From the NCBI GenBank assembly GCA_963808775.1, contig CAWEGR010000007.1:372001-436000 (forward strand): a stretch of DNA of 64,000 nucleotides. The letters are read 5' to 3'. Both the position numbers and the translations under genes were made by a program. The DNA is from JACVRW01 sp963808775 (GTDB taxonomy: Bacteria; Actinomycetota; Thermoleophilia; Solirubrobacterales; Thermoleophilaceae). Shown here piece by piece: positions 10,282 through 18,400 of this stretch (position 1 is its first letter; each line of letters begins with the position of its first letter). Under the pieces are notes generated by a model. The model was not told the origin of the DNA and did not search any database. It was given only the letters and a program-made list of their open reading frames with translations.

Positions 10282-10915
10282 TGTACGGCCGCGGCGCGTC
10301 CCAGCCGTCCGGGTAGATCTCGCGGGCCTCGTCGTCGGAGACGGAGCCGGCGATGATCACGTTCTCGCCCTGCTGCCACTGCGCGGGCGTCGCCACGCGG
10401 TGGTTGGCCGTGAGCTGGACCGAGTCGAGGACGCGCAGAACCTCGTCGAAGTTCCGCCCGGTGGTCATGGGGTAGACGAGCACCAGCTTGATCTTCTTGT
10501 CGGGGCCGATCACGAACACGTTGCGGACGGTCTGGTTGTCCGCAGGCGTGCGGGTGGTCGGATCGCCCTCGATCTCCGCCGGCAGCATCCCGTAGAGCTT
10601 CGAGACGTTGAAGTCGGAGTCGGCGATGATCGGGTAGTTGGGCGCCGTGCCCTGGGTCTCGGCGATGTCCTGAACCCACTTGTCGTGGTTCTCCATCGGG
10701 TCGACCGACAGGCCGATCACCTTGACGCCGCGCTTGTCGAACTCGGGCTTGATCGAGGCCATGTAGCCGAGCTCGGTCGTGCAGACGGGGGTGAAGTCCC
10801 TGGGGTGCGAGAAGAGCACCACCCAGGAGTCCCCGATCCAGTCGTGGAAGCTGATCCGGCCCTCGGTCGTCTCCGCCTCGAAGTCCGGGGCTGTGTCACC
10901 AATCGTGAGAGGCAT
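10256..10915 (-). CDS. peroxiredoxin, 1-Cys (Prx6) subfamily
   Basis: This is a thiol peroxidase that reduces hydrogen peroxide and alkyl hydroperoxides in the cytosol. The 219-residue protein begins MPLTIGDTAPDFEAET and has the peroxidatic cysteine in FTPVCTTELG (Cys45), with the Prx6 hallmark phrase FSHPRDFTPVC. No resolving Cys is present in the C-terminal extension, as expected for 1-Cys enzymes. Further family features are LSVDPMENHDKW, TTGRNFDEVLRVLDS, the VATPAQW motif and a long C-terminal dimerisation segment. A purine-rich AGGAG site lies just upstream of the ATG. The MFS gene on the same strand ends 21 bases before the start, so the two may be co-transcribed. Confidence 0.95.
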   Translation of the reverse strand: MPLTIGDTAPDFEAETTEGRISFHDWIGDSWVVLFSHPRDFTPVCTTELGYMASIKPEFDKRGVKVIGLSVDPMENHDKWVQDIAETQGTAPNYPIIADSDFNVSKLYGMLPAEIEGDPTTRTPADNQTVRNVFVIGPDKKIKLVLVYPMTTGRNFDEVLRVLDSVQLTANHRVATPAQWQQGENVIIAGSVSDDEAREIYPDGWDAPRPYIRIVPAPK

Positions 10916-10936
10916 TGGGGGAATCTCCTATACGGA

Positions 10937-12182
10937 TTAGAGGGAATCTCCAGGGTAGCCGCTCGGGGGATAGGCGGGCAGCGCTCGGATCGCCGGTATC
11001 GAGATCAGCACGCAGATCGAGGCGACCATGAGCCCGAAGGCCAGCCAGAGCGATTCCTGGATGCCGATCCCGACCGCGATCGGGCCCCAGAGAGCGAGGC
11101 CGACCGGCGTGAACGCCATCGACCCGAACCAGTCGTACGAGCTCACCCGCGACAGCGACTCGGGCGGGATGTGGCGCTGCAGCGTGGAGTCCCAGACCGA
11201 CATCCCGAGCGTCATCCCGGCGCCCGAGAGGAAGGCGCCGAGCGCGAGCACGGGAACGTTGGTCGAGGCTGCGAGAAACGCGAGCGGGAGCACGAACAGG
11301 CCCTCGGTCAGCGCGCAGAACAGGAGCGGCCGCGACGGCTCCGCCCGCACGGCAAGGATGGAGCCGGCAAGCGCCCCGGCGCCGAACGCGGCCATGACCG
11401 CACCCCAGGCGGCGGCGCCGCCCAGGTCCCGGTCGGCCACCACCGGCCCGAGCGCCAGGTAGGCGCCCCAGAACATGTTCGCGATCGCGAAGTAGGCGAC
11501 GAACGCCCACACCCAGGTCCGCGACCGGAACGCCTGCCAGCCCTCGACCAGGTCGGCGACGAAGCCGGTCTCCTCGTGGCGCTCGCGGACCGGCGGGACG
11601 CGCATCATCGCGAGCCAGACGGCGCTGGCGGCGAAGGTGAGCGCGTCGAGCGCGAACGCGTAGCCCGGACCCGCGACGGCCACGATCACGCCGCCGATCG
11701 CCGGGCCGAGCATCTCTCCCGTCGACATCGCGGTCGAGCGCAGCGCGTTCGCCTGTTGCAGCTCGTCGGGTGGGACGACCTCGGGCAGCAGGCCGGTGGC
11801 CGCGGGGCCGAAGAAGCCGCCCGCGATCCCGGCCACGCCCGCGAGCGCCGCGAGCATCCAGATCTCCGCGAAGCCGGCGATCAGCGCGACCGCGAGAAAG
11901 CCCTGCGACCCGATCCGAACGACGTCGGCGATCACCATGACCGAGCGCCGCGAGACGCGATCCCCCACGACGCCCGCCCGCGAGCACGGTGCCGACGAAG
12001 CCGACCGTGTGCGCCGCCAGCACGAGCCCGACCTGCGGCACGGAGCCGCCGAGCTCGAGCACCGCGAACGCGAGCACGATCTCGACCATCCGGTCCCCGA
12101 CCATCGAAACGCTCTGGCCGAGGAACAGCAGCCGGAAGTCGCGCCGCCGCAGGACGCGAACGCTGTCGGGGAGGCGAGGCAA
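10937..12182 (-). CDS. MFS transporter (enterobactin exporter/MFS_3-like), one frame break
   Basis: This is a major facilitator superfamily membrane transporter, about 415 residues with roughly twelve hydrophobic segments, probably a drug or metabolite exporter. The N-terminus reads RRRDFRLLFLGQSVSMVGDRM, typical of the MFS_3/EntS-like group. It is followed by the loop GDRVSRRSVMVIADVVR, and later MSTGEMLGPAIGG and FGPAATGLLPEVVP. The frame breaks near 11978, where GGCGGGCGTC carries an extra G. The start is uncertain: the TTG at 12182 gives a short N-terminus; other in-frame options would add residues that do not look like protein. The substrate cannot be read from the sequence. Confidence 0.8.
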
Positions 12183-12394
12183 AGCGAGCGAGGCTAACCC
12201 CAGTACCGTCCGAGCATGGGCGGATGGCGCACGTCCATGCGCCGGGGTGCATCGACATGCGACGGGAGCGCGCTTCGGCGAGTGCGGCGGACGCCACCGT
12301 GGCATGCACGGGGAGCTCGATCGGGTATGGACGCGCTTCGACTTCCGCGCCGGGACGCATCGAGTCGACTCCGCGAGAAGCTCTCGCTGAGCTG
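12183..12394. promoter_or_regulatory. divergent intergenic region with a perfect 6-bp hairpin
   Basis: This 212-base gap lies between the minus-strand MFS gene and the plus-strand deazaflavin reductase gene, so it should hold promoters for both. It contains GGCGCA (12226-12231) and its exact inverse TGCGCC (12238-12243), separated by 6 bases. That could be an operator or simply a hairpin. I see no convincing -35/-10 pair and no additional gene. Confidence 0.3.
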
Positions 12395-12817
12395 ATGTCT
12401 CGGTACCTCGACAAGCGCCGCATCAGCACGACGCTCGCGACCCGCGTGGTGAACCCGCTGGTGCGCTGGGCTCAGCGGCACGGCCTGGCGCCGGGCAGCT
12501 ACGCGCTGCTCGAGACGACCGGCCGCAAGAGCGGCCAGGCGCGCCAGACGCCGGTCGGCCACGTGGTCCGCGACGGCGCGGTCTGGATCGTCGCCGAGCA
12601 CGGCCGCCGGGCTGCCTACGTCCGCAACATCGGCGCCGACCCACGCGTCCGCATCAAGCTCCGCGACGGCTGGCGCAGCGGCACGGCGCACGTCCTCGAC
12701 GACGACGATCCGCATGAGCGCCTGCGCTGGATGGGACTGCGGCTCAACGCGTTCGTCGTGCGTCTGATGGGCAGCGAGCTCGTCACCGTCCGCATCGATC
12801 TCGATCCGCGGGCTTGA
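12395..12817 (+). CDS. deazaflavin (F420)-dependent nitroreductase/quinone reductase family protein
   Basis: This is a small protein (140 residues) of the Ddn/DUF385 family, which uses reduced F420 to reduce quinones or nitro compounds, usually at the membrane. The start is the ATG at 12395 (MSRYLDKRRIS). The family core is clear: YALLETTGRKSGQARQTPVGHV, then VWIVAEHGRRAAYVRNIGADPRVRIKLR and WRSGTAHVLDDDDP. It ends VTVRIDLDPRA. It stands alone, divergent from the MFS gene and convergent with the next exporter gene 21 bases downstream. The family assignment is strong but the exact substrate is unknown; it supports an F420-using actinobacterium. Confidence 0.88.
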   Translation: MSRYLDKRRISTTLATRVVNPLVRWAQRHGLAPGSYALLETTGRKSGQARQTPVGHVVRDGAVWIVAEHGRRAAYVRNIGADPRVRIKLRDGWRSGTAHVLDDDDPHERLRWMGLRLNAFVVRLMGSELVTVRIDLDPRA

Positions 12818-12838
12818 TGGCCGGAACGGACTCGATCG

Positions 12839-14436
12839 TCAGCCGAGGCTCGCCGCCTCGGCGTTAGCCGACGGCGCGATCTCCGGTAGGCGCAACATCC
12901 GGCGTGAGATGAACAGGCCGAGGAGTCCGGCGAGGATCGGGATCAGCAGCGCGATCTGAAGCGCGAGGTTCGTCGCATCGGTGTTGATGTCGAGGACCTC
13001 CTGCTGAACATCCGGGGGCTCCTCGACGAGGAGCGCTTCGAGCTGAGTGTTGCTCACGACCTGGGCGTCGTCTTCCAGCGTTTGCGCGATCTGCTGCTGC
13101 TGATCCGAGGGGATCACCGGGCTCGCGTTCGTCATGTTCGTGAACGCGAGGGAGAGCGCCGCCAAGAGGACCCCGCCCGCAACCGCCAGGCCGAACGAGA
13201 GGCCGAACGAGCCGGAGGCCGAGTTCACGCCGGCCGCCTCGCTGATCCGTTCCTCGTCGATCGGGGCCAACGTGAAGTTGTTGAGCTGGGACACGAGCAG
13301 GCCGAGCCCGGCACCGGCAATCACAAGCGGGACGGCGAGGTACCAACCGGACTCGCCTCAGGGACGAGCGGGACGAGCAACACCATGCCAAGGGTGCTCA
13401 GCGCGAACCCGGTCCGGATGATCCTGGCCGGACGCCTCTCGCCGGCCTTGCGGCCCGCGAGAATCGCCATCGCGAACATCGTCACCGACAGCGGAGCGAG
13501 CGACAGTCCCGTCTCGAGCGCGTCGTATTCGAGCTTGATCTGCAAGAAGATCGGCAACGCGATCATCGCTCCGCCGAGCGTGATGTTCTGCAGCATCTGC
13601 GCGGATATGCCGACGCGGAAGTGCGGAAGCGCGAACAGGTCCGGGTCGAGCACCGTCACACGCCCCTCGCCGTGACGCCGCACGAGCCAGCGGGCGAGCG
13701 CCCAGAGCGCGAGCGCGCCGAGCGCGATCAGCAACACGACGTAGTCGCCGCCCTCCTGCCACACGAGGATGCCGAGCACCACTCCGCCCATCCCGAGAAC
13801 CGAGAGGACAGCGCCCACCACGTCGACGTGTCGGTCTCCCGTGTAGGCAACGTCCTTCAGGAGCCCGAGCTGCAGCAGCACCACCACGATCACGACCACC
13901 TCGAGCATGAAGCCGACACGCCAGGACAGGTAGGTGGTCACGAAACCGCCGAGCAGCGGCCCGACGGCGGCGGCGATCGCGGCCGCCGCCCCGATCAGCG
14001 CGTACGTCTTCTTCTGCGCCGCGCCCTCGAAGTTGCCGTGGATCAGCGACTGCATCGCCGGCAACAGGAGCGATGCGCCGAGACCGCCGACGATTGCCCA
14101 GAGGATGATGACCGGCGTCAGGCTCTGAGTAACCGTCATCGCGAGTGCGCCGATCGCGTACGCCAGCAGCCCCATCACGTACGCCCGCTTGCGCCCGATC
14201 AGATCGCCGATCTTGCTGCTGATCAGGATGAACGCGGCCGAGACCAGGGCCTCGAGCGCGATCGCGCTCTGGAGGGCGCTGACCGTCGTGTCGAGATCCT
14301 TGACGACCGCCGAGATCGACACGTTCATCAGCGACGTGTCGACGACGAGCACGAACATCGCCGCCGCCAACAGGATCGACAGCCGCAGATTCCCGGCACC
14401 CTGCTCGGGGGCGGCATCGGTCGCGTCGGAGCTCAT
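12839..14436 (-). CDS. MFS transporter, DHA2 (EmrB/QacA) drug-efflux family, one frame break
   Basis: This is a proton-driven multidrug efflux permease with about fourteen membrane segments, roughly 530 residues. The N-terminus is MSSDATDAAPEQGAGN and then AAAMFVLVVDTSLMNVSISAV, the family's motif D1 region. It is followed by ISSKIGDLIGRKRAYVMG (motif A) and GPLLGGFVTTYLSWR (motif C, with Gly-Pro and Trp-Arg). The frame breaks near 13362, between VPEAS and WYLAVPLVIAGAGLG. The last part contains a long extracytoplasmic loop rich in Asp and Gln, ending in a membrane segment (LIPILAGLLGLFI). The substrate is unknown. Confidence 0.88.
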
Positions 14437-14834
14437 GCGCCGAGCCTATTGGCGCCGGGGGCCAGGTTCCCGTGATGATCGGCCCAGGTCGAACCGGGTT
14501 CTTGAAGCCTGGCGTGGACGAGTGACGGCCAAGCTCGCGGCGAGCGGCCCGAGCAGAATCCGCGTCAAGGCCGGCCCGGTCTGAACCTTCAAGGCGTTCG
14601 GCCGTGCGCGGACCCTGACGTGTTTCGACGGGTTCTCGATCGCGCTGGGCGTTCCGGCACTGCTCCTCCAGGCGTTCAGCTTCGCCGAGATGGCAAGCCT
14701 CTTCCCGGTTCGTTCCGCCGATGACGGTTTGGGCAACTGGTTCGCATGGTCGGCGGAGCTGGCGCTCGGCGTCCTCAAGGTCGCGGGCCCGCAACGGCCC
14801 TTCACCTCATCCCAATCCGCGAGCGCCGCGGAAC
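14437..14834. other. gene-poor segment, nothing recognised
   Basis: About 400 bases between the DHA2 exporter start and the YjbR gene end. Open frames exist on both strands but none gives a protein I recognise, and none has the codon pattern or start context of its neighbours. It holds the exporter promoter at the 14437 end and may contain decayed coding sequence. Confidence 0.4.
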
Positions 14835-15209
14835 TCATCGGTCCGGCGGCGCTCCGGACCACCCGAGCTGGCGGCGCCGCGCCGCCGGGAGGCCGCTGAC
14901 GACGAGGTCGTACGAGTCCTCGATCATGTCCCTGACCATCTGCTCAGGCAGGGATCCGTCGAGGATCACGGTGTTCCAGTGGCGCTTGTTGAGGTGGTAA
15001 CCCGGGATAACCGCCCGATGCGCCTCTCGCAGCGCCTCCGCCAGCGGCGGCTCGCATTTGAGGCTGACGCGCAGCGATTCCGCGTCCAACTGTGAAAGCG
15101 CGAACATCTTCCCGGCGACCTTGAACACCGAGGTCTCGGGCCCGAACGGGAACGTTTCCTCTGCGCCTGTGAAAGAGAGCAGGACAGCGCGCAGCTCCGC
15201 CGACGTCAT
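14835..15209 (-). CDS. MmcQ/YjbR family DNA-binding-fold protein
   Basis: This is a small (about 124 residues) MmcQ/YjbR family protein with a CyaY-like fold. The cellular role is unknown in most bacteria, though DNA binding has been proposed for the family. I start it at the ATG at 15209 (MTSAELRAVLLSF), which matches the usual N-terminus; an in-frame ATG at 15227 would add six residues and overlap the divergent gene. Family features are GAEETFPFGPETSVFKVAGKMFAL, SLKCEPPLAEALRE, the motif GYHLNKRHWNTV, and DMIEDSYDLVVSGL near the end. Its start lies 16 bases from the start of the plus-strand NYN gene, so the two share a promoter region. Confidence 0.87.
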   Translation of the reverse strand: MTSAELRAVLLSFTGAEETFPFGPETSVFKVAGKMFALSQLDAESLRVSLKCEPPLAEALREAHRAVIPGYHLNKRHWNTVILDGSLPEQMVRDMIEDSYDLVVSGLPAARRRQLGWSGAPPDR

Positions 15210-15225
15210 GCGCAAGTATGGGCTC

Positions 15226-15960
15226 ATGACGGTCACCGAAGCAACGCGACTCGCCGTCCTCATCGATTCGGATAACGCGACAGCCAGCGTCACGACCGAG
15301 CTGCTCGAGGAGATCGCCAAGTACGGGACGCCGACGGTCAAGCGTGCATATGGCGACTGGACCACCCAGCATCTCGTCGGCTGGAAGGAGGAGCTGTCGC
15401 GTCACGCCATTCAGCCGGTGCAGCAGTTCGCGTACACGCGCGGCAAGAACTCCACCGACTCGGCGCTGATCATCGATGCGATGGATCTGCTCTACGCCGG
15501 CAATGTGGAGGGCTTCGTGATCGTCTCGAGCGACAGCGACTTCACGCGACTCGCGACACGACTCCGGGAATCCGGATTGACCGTCTACGGCCTCGGGCGC
15601 CGGAGCACGCCGGAGGCCTTCGTCGCGGCGTGCGACCGATTCATCTACCTCGACCTGCTCACCGGAGAGCGGCAGGAGCCGCAGGCGCCGGCATCACCGG
15701 ACGGGGAGCCCACGTCACCTCTGCCCGACCTCAAGCGCCTCCTCGTGACCGCAATCTCCGGCACCTCCAAGGAAGACGGTTGGTCGCACCTCGGCGCGGT
15801 GGGGTCGTACCTGAGCAAGAGCCATGCGGCGTTCGATCCGCGCGACTATGGCCACACGAAGCTGGGTGAGCTGGTTCGCGGGGAGTCGTATATCGAGGTG
15901 AAGGACGTTGAGGGCCCGACGGGGCTGAGCCAGCCCTGGGTGCGGCTCAAGCCGACATGA
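15226..15960 (+). CDS. NYN domain protein with C-terminal LOTUS/OST-HTH domain
   Basis: This is a putative RNA-processing protein of about 244 residues. Residues 1-150 form a NYN (PIN-like) nuclease domain with its acidic metal-binding positions visible: AVLIDSDNA near the start, KNSTDSALIIDAMDLLY in the middle and IVSSDSDFTRLATRLRE. After a Pro/Glu-rich linker (residues about 160-175), the last 70 residues (LKRLLVTAISGTSKEDGWSHLGAVGSYL...DPRDYGHTKLGELV) form an OST-HTH/LOTUS domain, an RNA-binding winged helix. This NYN-LOTUS pairing is known in bacteria but its targets are not. I chose the ATG at 15226 because it removes overlap with the divergent YjbR gene; an ATG at 15208 is also in frame. 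Confidence 0.9.
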   Translation: MTVTEATRLAVLIDSDNATASVTTELLEEIAKYGTPTVKRAYGDWTTQHLVGWKEELSRHAIQPVQQFAYTRGKNSTDSALIIDAMDLLYAGNVEGFVIVSSDSDFTRLATRLRESGLTVYGLGRRSTPEAFVAACDRFIYLDLLTGERQEPQAPASPDGEPTSPLPDLKRLLVTAISGTSKEDGWSHLGAVGSYLSKSHAAFDPRDYGHTKLGELVRGESYIEVKDVEGPTGLSQPWVRLKPT

Positions 15961-16125
15961 CCGTCCGATGCTTGCCGGACGCATGCGGGCCCACGACCTG
16001 CCCCGAACAGAGCTGATCGTGTTCCCGCATCCCTGGGATACCTGGCCGGGCAAACCTGACGCCCAGAGGCCCGGTCCTTGAAGTGACGGTGCCCGAAGCC
16101 GCGAGGCCGAAACGAGGCGGGTTGC

Positions 16126-16518
16126 CTAGTCCTCGGATCGCTCGAGGTAGAACACCTCGGACGACACGTCGGTTTCCGGGTCGATGCCCGACACGAACGC
16201 CCTCACGTTGCGGCCGGTGATCCGCTCCACGGACTCGCGAAAGTCGTCCTCACAGACATGCTGGAAGAACATCCGCGTCTCGCGCAGGCGCTCGTGTTCT
16301 CCGACCTCCACCATCTTGCGCTCAGCAGGCGTCAGCGTGTCCTCCAACGTGCACAGCAGCGCGTCGCGTCCCGCCCAATCAGCTCGCACCCGCGTCGGAC
16401 CGCGCCCGAAGATCTCCTTGTAGATCCGCACCATCTCGTTACAGAGTTCGTGCGTCACCCGGGTCTCTGGCCTTGCTGAGTGGTACCCGTCGCCCTGAGC
16501 GATGACCTGATCGTCCAT
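16126..16518 (-). CDS. DUF2294 domain-containing protein
   Basis: This is a 130-residue protein of the DUF2294 family, function unknown. It starts MDDQVIAQGDGYHS at the ATG at 16518. The family signature is clear in NEMVRIYKEIFGRGPTRVRADW, then LLCTLEDTLTPAERKMVEVGEHERLRETRMFFQ, RESVERITGRNVRAFVSGID and the terminal VFYLERSED. A purine-rich stretch ahead of the ATG could serve as ribosome-binding site. It is isolated, with 165 bases to the NYN gene (convergent) and the tRNA fragment 134 bases upstream. Confidence 0.88.
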   Translation of the reverse strand: MDDQVIAQGDGYHSARPETRVTHELCNEMVRIYKEIFGRGPTRVRADWAGRDALLCTLEDTLTPAERKMVEVGEHERLRETRMFFQHVCEDDFRESVERITGRNVRAFVSGIDPETDVSSEVFYLERSED

Positions 16519-16651
16519 TTCGGTCTTCCTGTGGTCCTCTGCTAGCGAGGCCGCGCGTGAGGAAGAGGAACCTAGAACCGAACGAGCGACAACTGCGGGC
16601 CCACAACGGTACTTGCCCGCAGCCGATTCGTCCACGCCGCACTCTGTGTCT

Positions 16652-16696
16652 GATGCGAGACCCGGAATCGAACCGGGGACACCACGTTTTCAGTCG
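16652..16696 (-). repeat. partial copy of tRNA-Phe 3' half (probable attachment-site duplicate)
   Basis: These 45 bases match 18206-18252, the anticodon-to-3'-end half of the tRNA-Phe gene, in the same orientation. Only two single-base deletions separate them: one G in the acceptor end and one A in the anticodon loop. There is no 5' half, so this is not a functional tRNA. A direct repeat of a tRNA 3' end about 1.55 kb from the intact gene is the usual footprint of site-specific integration (attL/attR). Confidence 0.8.
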
Positions 16697-17134
16697 CGGC
16701 CGGGTTGCGGCTGTTTGCGGCCATTCAGTGCTGAAGCGGGTTCGGCCCGCGGCGGGCGGCCACCGCTTCCGACCCGTCTCCGGGGGTGCTGTTGCCCACC
16801 CGTTGCCCCGCGTAGGCCGAGCACGGTCGACGGTGCTACGGAATCGCACCTTTAGAGCCATGGCTCGAAAGGTGCGAGAACTACTCGGCGCGCGAACCCG
16901 ACGGGCGCGCCCCTGGATCTTCGGGATGGCCGACGGCGGAATCGTCGACCGACCCCCGCGCATCGGTCGGCTCAAGCAGATCCTCGATCACCTAGGTCCT
17001 CCCGCGCGCGTATGACGAGCACCGGATGTCACTCCCCCGCCCGGCCGTCATGAGGGCCGCGATCAGCGTTTCCGTAGTTCTCCACGAGTCGCTGCGGCGC
17101 GTGCCGGATGCCGGAGAGGGAGGCGGGGGCGACG
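16697..17134. other. non-coding stretch inside the tRNA-flanked segment
   Basis: About 440 bases between the tRNA fragment and the CPBP protease gene. Apart from the 32-base palindrome at 16845-16876 I see nothing: no open frame here resembles an integrase or any recognised protein. It would be the place to look for decayed integrase or excisionase sequence. Confidence 0.4.
16845..16876. repeat. 32-base near-perfect palindrome
   Basis: CGCACCTTTAGAGCCA is followed at once by TGGCTCGAAAGGTGCG; the two 16-base arms match at 15 of 16 positions with no spacer. The length and symmetry exceed what is expected by chance. It could be a terminator hairpin, a dimer operator or a recombination site within the tRNA-flanked segment. 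Confidence 0.7.
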
Positions 17135-18049
17135 ATGCGAGGCATGGTCACTCGTTTGCGCTCACTGATCCAGAGCCGCCCGACGGTCGCGTTCTTCTGC
17201 CTGGCGTTCGCGTCGTCATGGACCCTGATGACGCCGGCGATGGTCGCCGGCCTCGACTCGCTCGCAGCGATCCCGTTCTTCCTCGGCGTGTGGGCCCCCG
17301 CGGCCTCCGCGGCCATCGTCGTGCGGACGACCGGCGGCTCGGTAAAGGTGTGGCTGCGCGACATCATGCGCTGGCGAGTGCCCGCCAGGTATTACCTGTT
17401 CGCACTCGGCTTCCCCGTCGCGCTCGCCGCGCTGGCAAGCGCCGAGTTCGCGCTCGCTGGAGAATCGCTCGACTTCGGGCTTGTTGGCGAGCGCGCCGTG
17501 GCCATCCTGCCCCTGCTGCTCTTCTGCTTCCTGGTGAATGGCGGGCCGGAGGAGCCGGCCTGGCGCGGCTTCGCGCTGCCGAGGCTGCAAGAGCGCTACT
17601 CACCGGTGAGAGCGACGGCCCTGCTCGGCCTGGTGTGGGGCCTCTGGCACCTGCCGCTGCTGCTGGTCGAGGACAACGTCAACCACGACCTGACCGCGCT
17701 CGCATTCGTGGCGATGCTCGGCTGGACGCTGGCTGGCTTCACTGCCTACGCGTTCACGTACACGTACCTCTGGAACCGCACGCGCAGCGCACTCCTTTGC
17801 ATGCTTCTGCATGCCTCCTACAACACGGCGATCGGCGTCGTTATCTTGCGGCCGGCGGACGAACTCGTCGGCGACGCGTATGTGACGATCAGCTTGGCTC
17901 TTACCGGCACGCTCTGGCTCGTGGCGGCCGGCCTGATCATCGCCACCCGGGGCCGGCTCGGGCTGCCCGATCGCTCGACTCGCCGCACCACCCAAATGCG
18001 TGCTCCGACTTACGCACCGGCGCCCAGGCGGACGGAGACGGTGACGTGA
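17135..18049 (+). CDS. CPBP family intramembrane metalloprotease (Abi/CAAX protease-like)
   Basis: This is a membrane-embedded glutamic metalloprotease of the CPBP/Abi family, about 304 residues with roughly eight hydrophobic segments. The catalytic motifs are intact: GPEEPAWRGFALPRL (motif 1, EExxxR), WGLWHLPLLL (motif 2, with His) and LLHASYNTAIG (motif 4, HxxxN). Members process prenylated proteins or peptides, or act in bacteriocin self-immunity; which applies here cannot be told. The start is ambiguous: the ATG at 17135 (MRGMVTRLRS) and the ATG at 17144 are both plausible, and the strong purine run at 17113-17130 favours the first. It is the only gene in the segment bounded by tRNA-Phe and its partial copy, so it may be cargo of a former integrated element. 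Confidence 0.88.
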   Translation: MRGMVTRLRSLIQSRPTVAFFCLAFASSWTLMTPAMVAGLDSLAAIPFFLGVWAPAASAAIVVRTTGGSVKVWLRDIMRWRVPARYYLFALGFPVALAALASAEFALAGESLDFGLVGERAVAILPLLLFCFLVNGGPEEPAWRGFALPRLQERYSPVRATALLGLVWGLWHLPLLLVEDNVNHDLTALAFVAMLGWTLAGFTAYAFTYTYLWNRTRSALLCMLLHASYNTAIGVVILRPADELVGDAYVTISLALTGTLWLVAAGLIIATRGRLGLPDRSTRRTTQMRAPTYAPAPRRTETVT

Positions 18050-18178
18050 ACGCACGCCCCGGGGCTGCCGCGGTGGTGGGCGTCAACCTCGCAAAGTACG
18101 CGCTGGGTACCCATTGGATACCGGCGGCGCATAGCAGCCGTCGGTCGGCGGTTGCGTCCGCCCCTCAGGAAGGCGAGC

Positions 18179-18200
18179 ACCCCCCTCGCTAGCAGGGGGT
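18179..18200 (-). terminator. short hairpin downstream of tRNA-Phe
   Basis: ACCCCC (18179-18184) and GGGGGT (18195-18200) can pair around a 10-base loop that includes the palindrome GCTAGC. It lies 8 bases past the 3' end of the minus-strand tRNA gene, where a terminator is expected. There is no clear T-run after it. Confidence 0.45.
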
Positions 18201-18207
18201 TCTCCGA

Positions 18208-18280
18208 TGGCGAGACCCGGAATCGAACCGGGGACACCACGATTTTCAGTCGTGTGCTCTACCAGCTGAGCTATCTCGCC
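18208..18280 (-). tRNA. tRNA-Phe (GAA)
   Basis: The minus strand folds as a complete cloverleaf of 73 bases including discriminator A. The acceptor arms are GGCGAGA and TCTCGCC, the D-arm GCTC/GAGC, and the anticodon stem CACGA/TCGTG with loop CTGAAAA, so the anticodon is GAA (Phe). The T-arm is CCCGG with loop TTCGATT. The CCA end is not encoded. Its 3' half is duplicated at 16652-16696, which marks it as an integration target. Confidence 0.97.
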
Positions 18281-18400
18281 GAGGCTCGACGATGGTAGCG
18301 GCAGCCGTCTGTCCGGCGGCCGATCCGCGAGGTCATGCAGTTTGCGCCGGTAGGCGGCGGTTTCTGCATGACCACTCGCCCGAGAGGCGAAATCCGGGCC

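Noticed and set aside
16652..16696. A second tRNA-Phe gene
   Set aside because: Only the 3' half is present, with deletions in the acceptor and anticodon regions, and no 5' half exists upstream.
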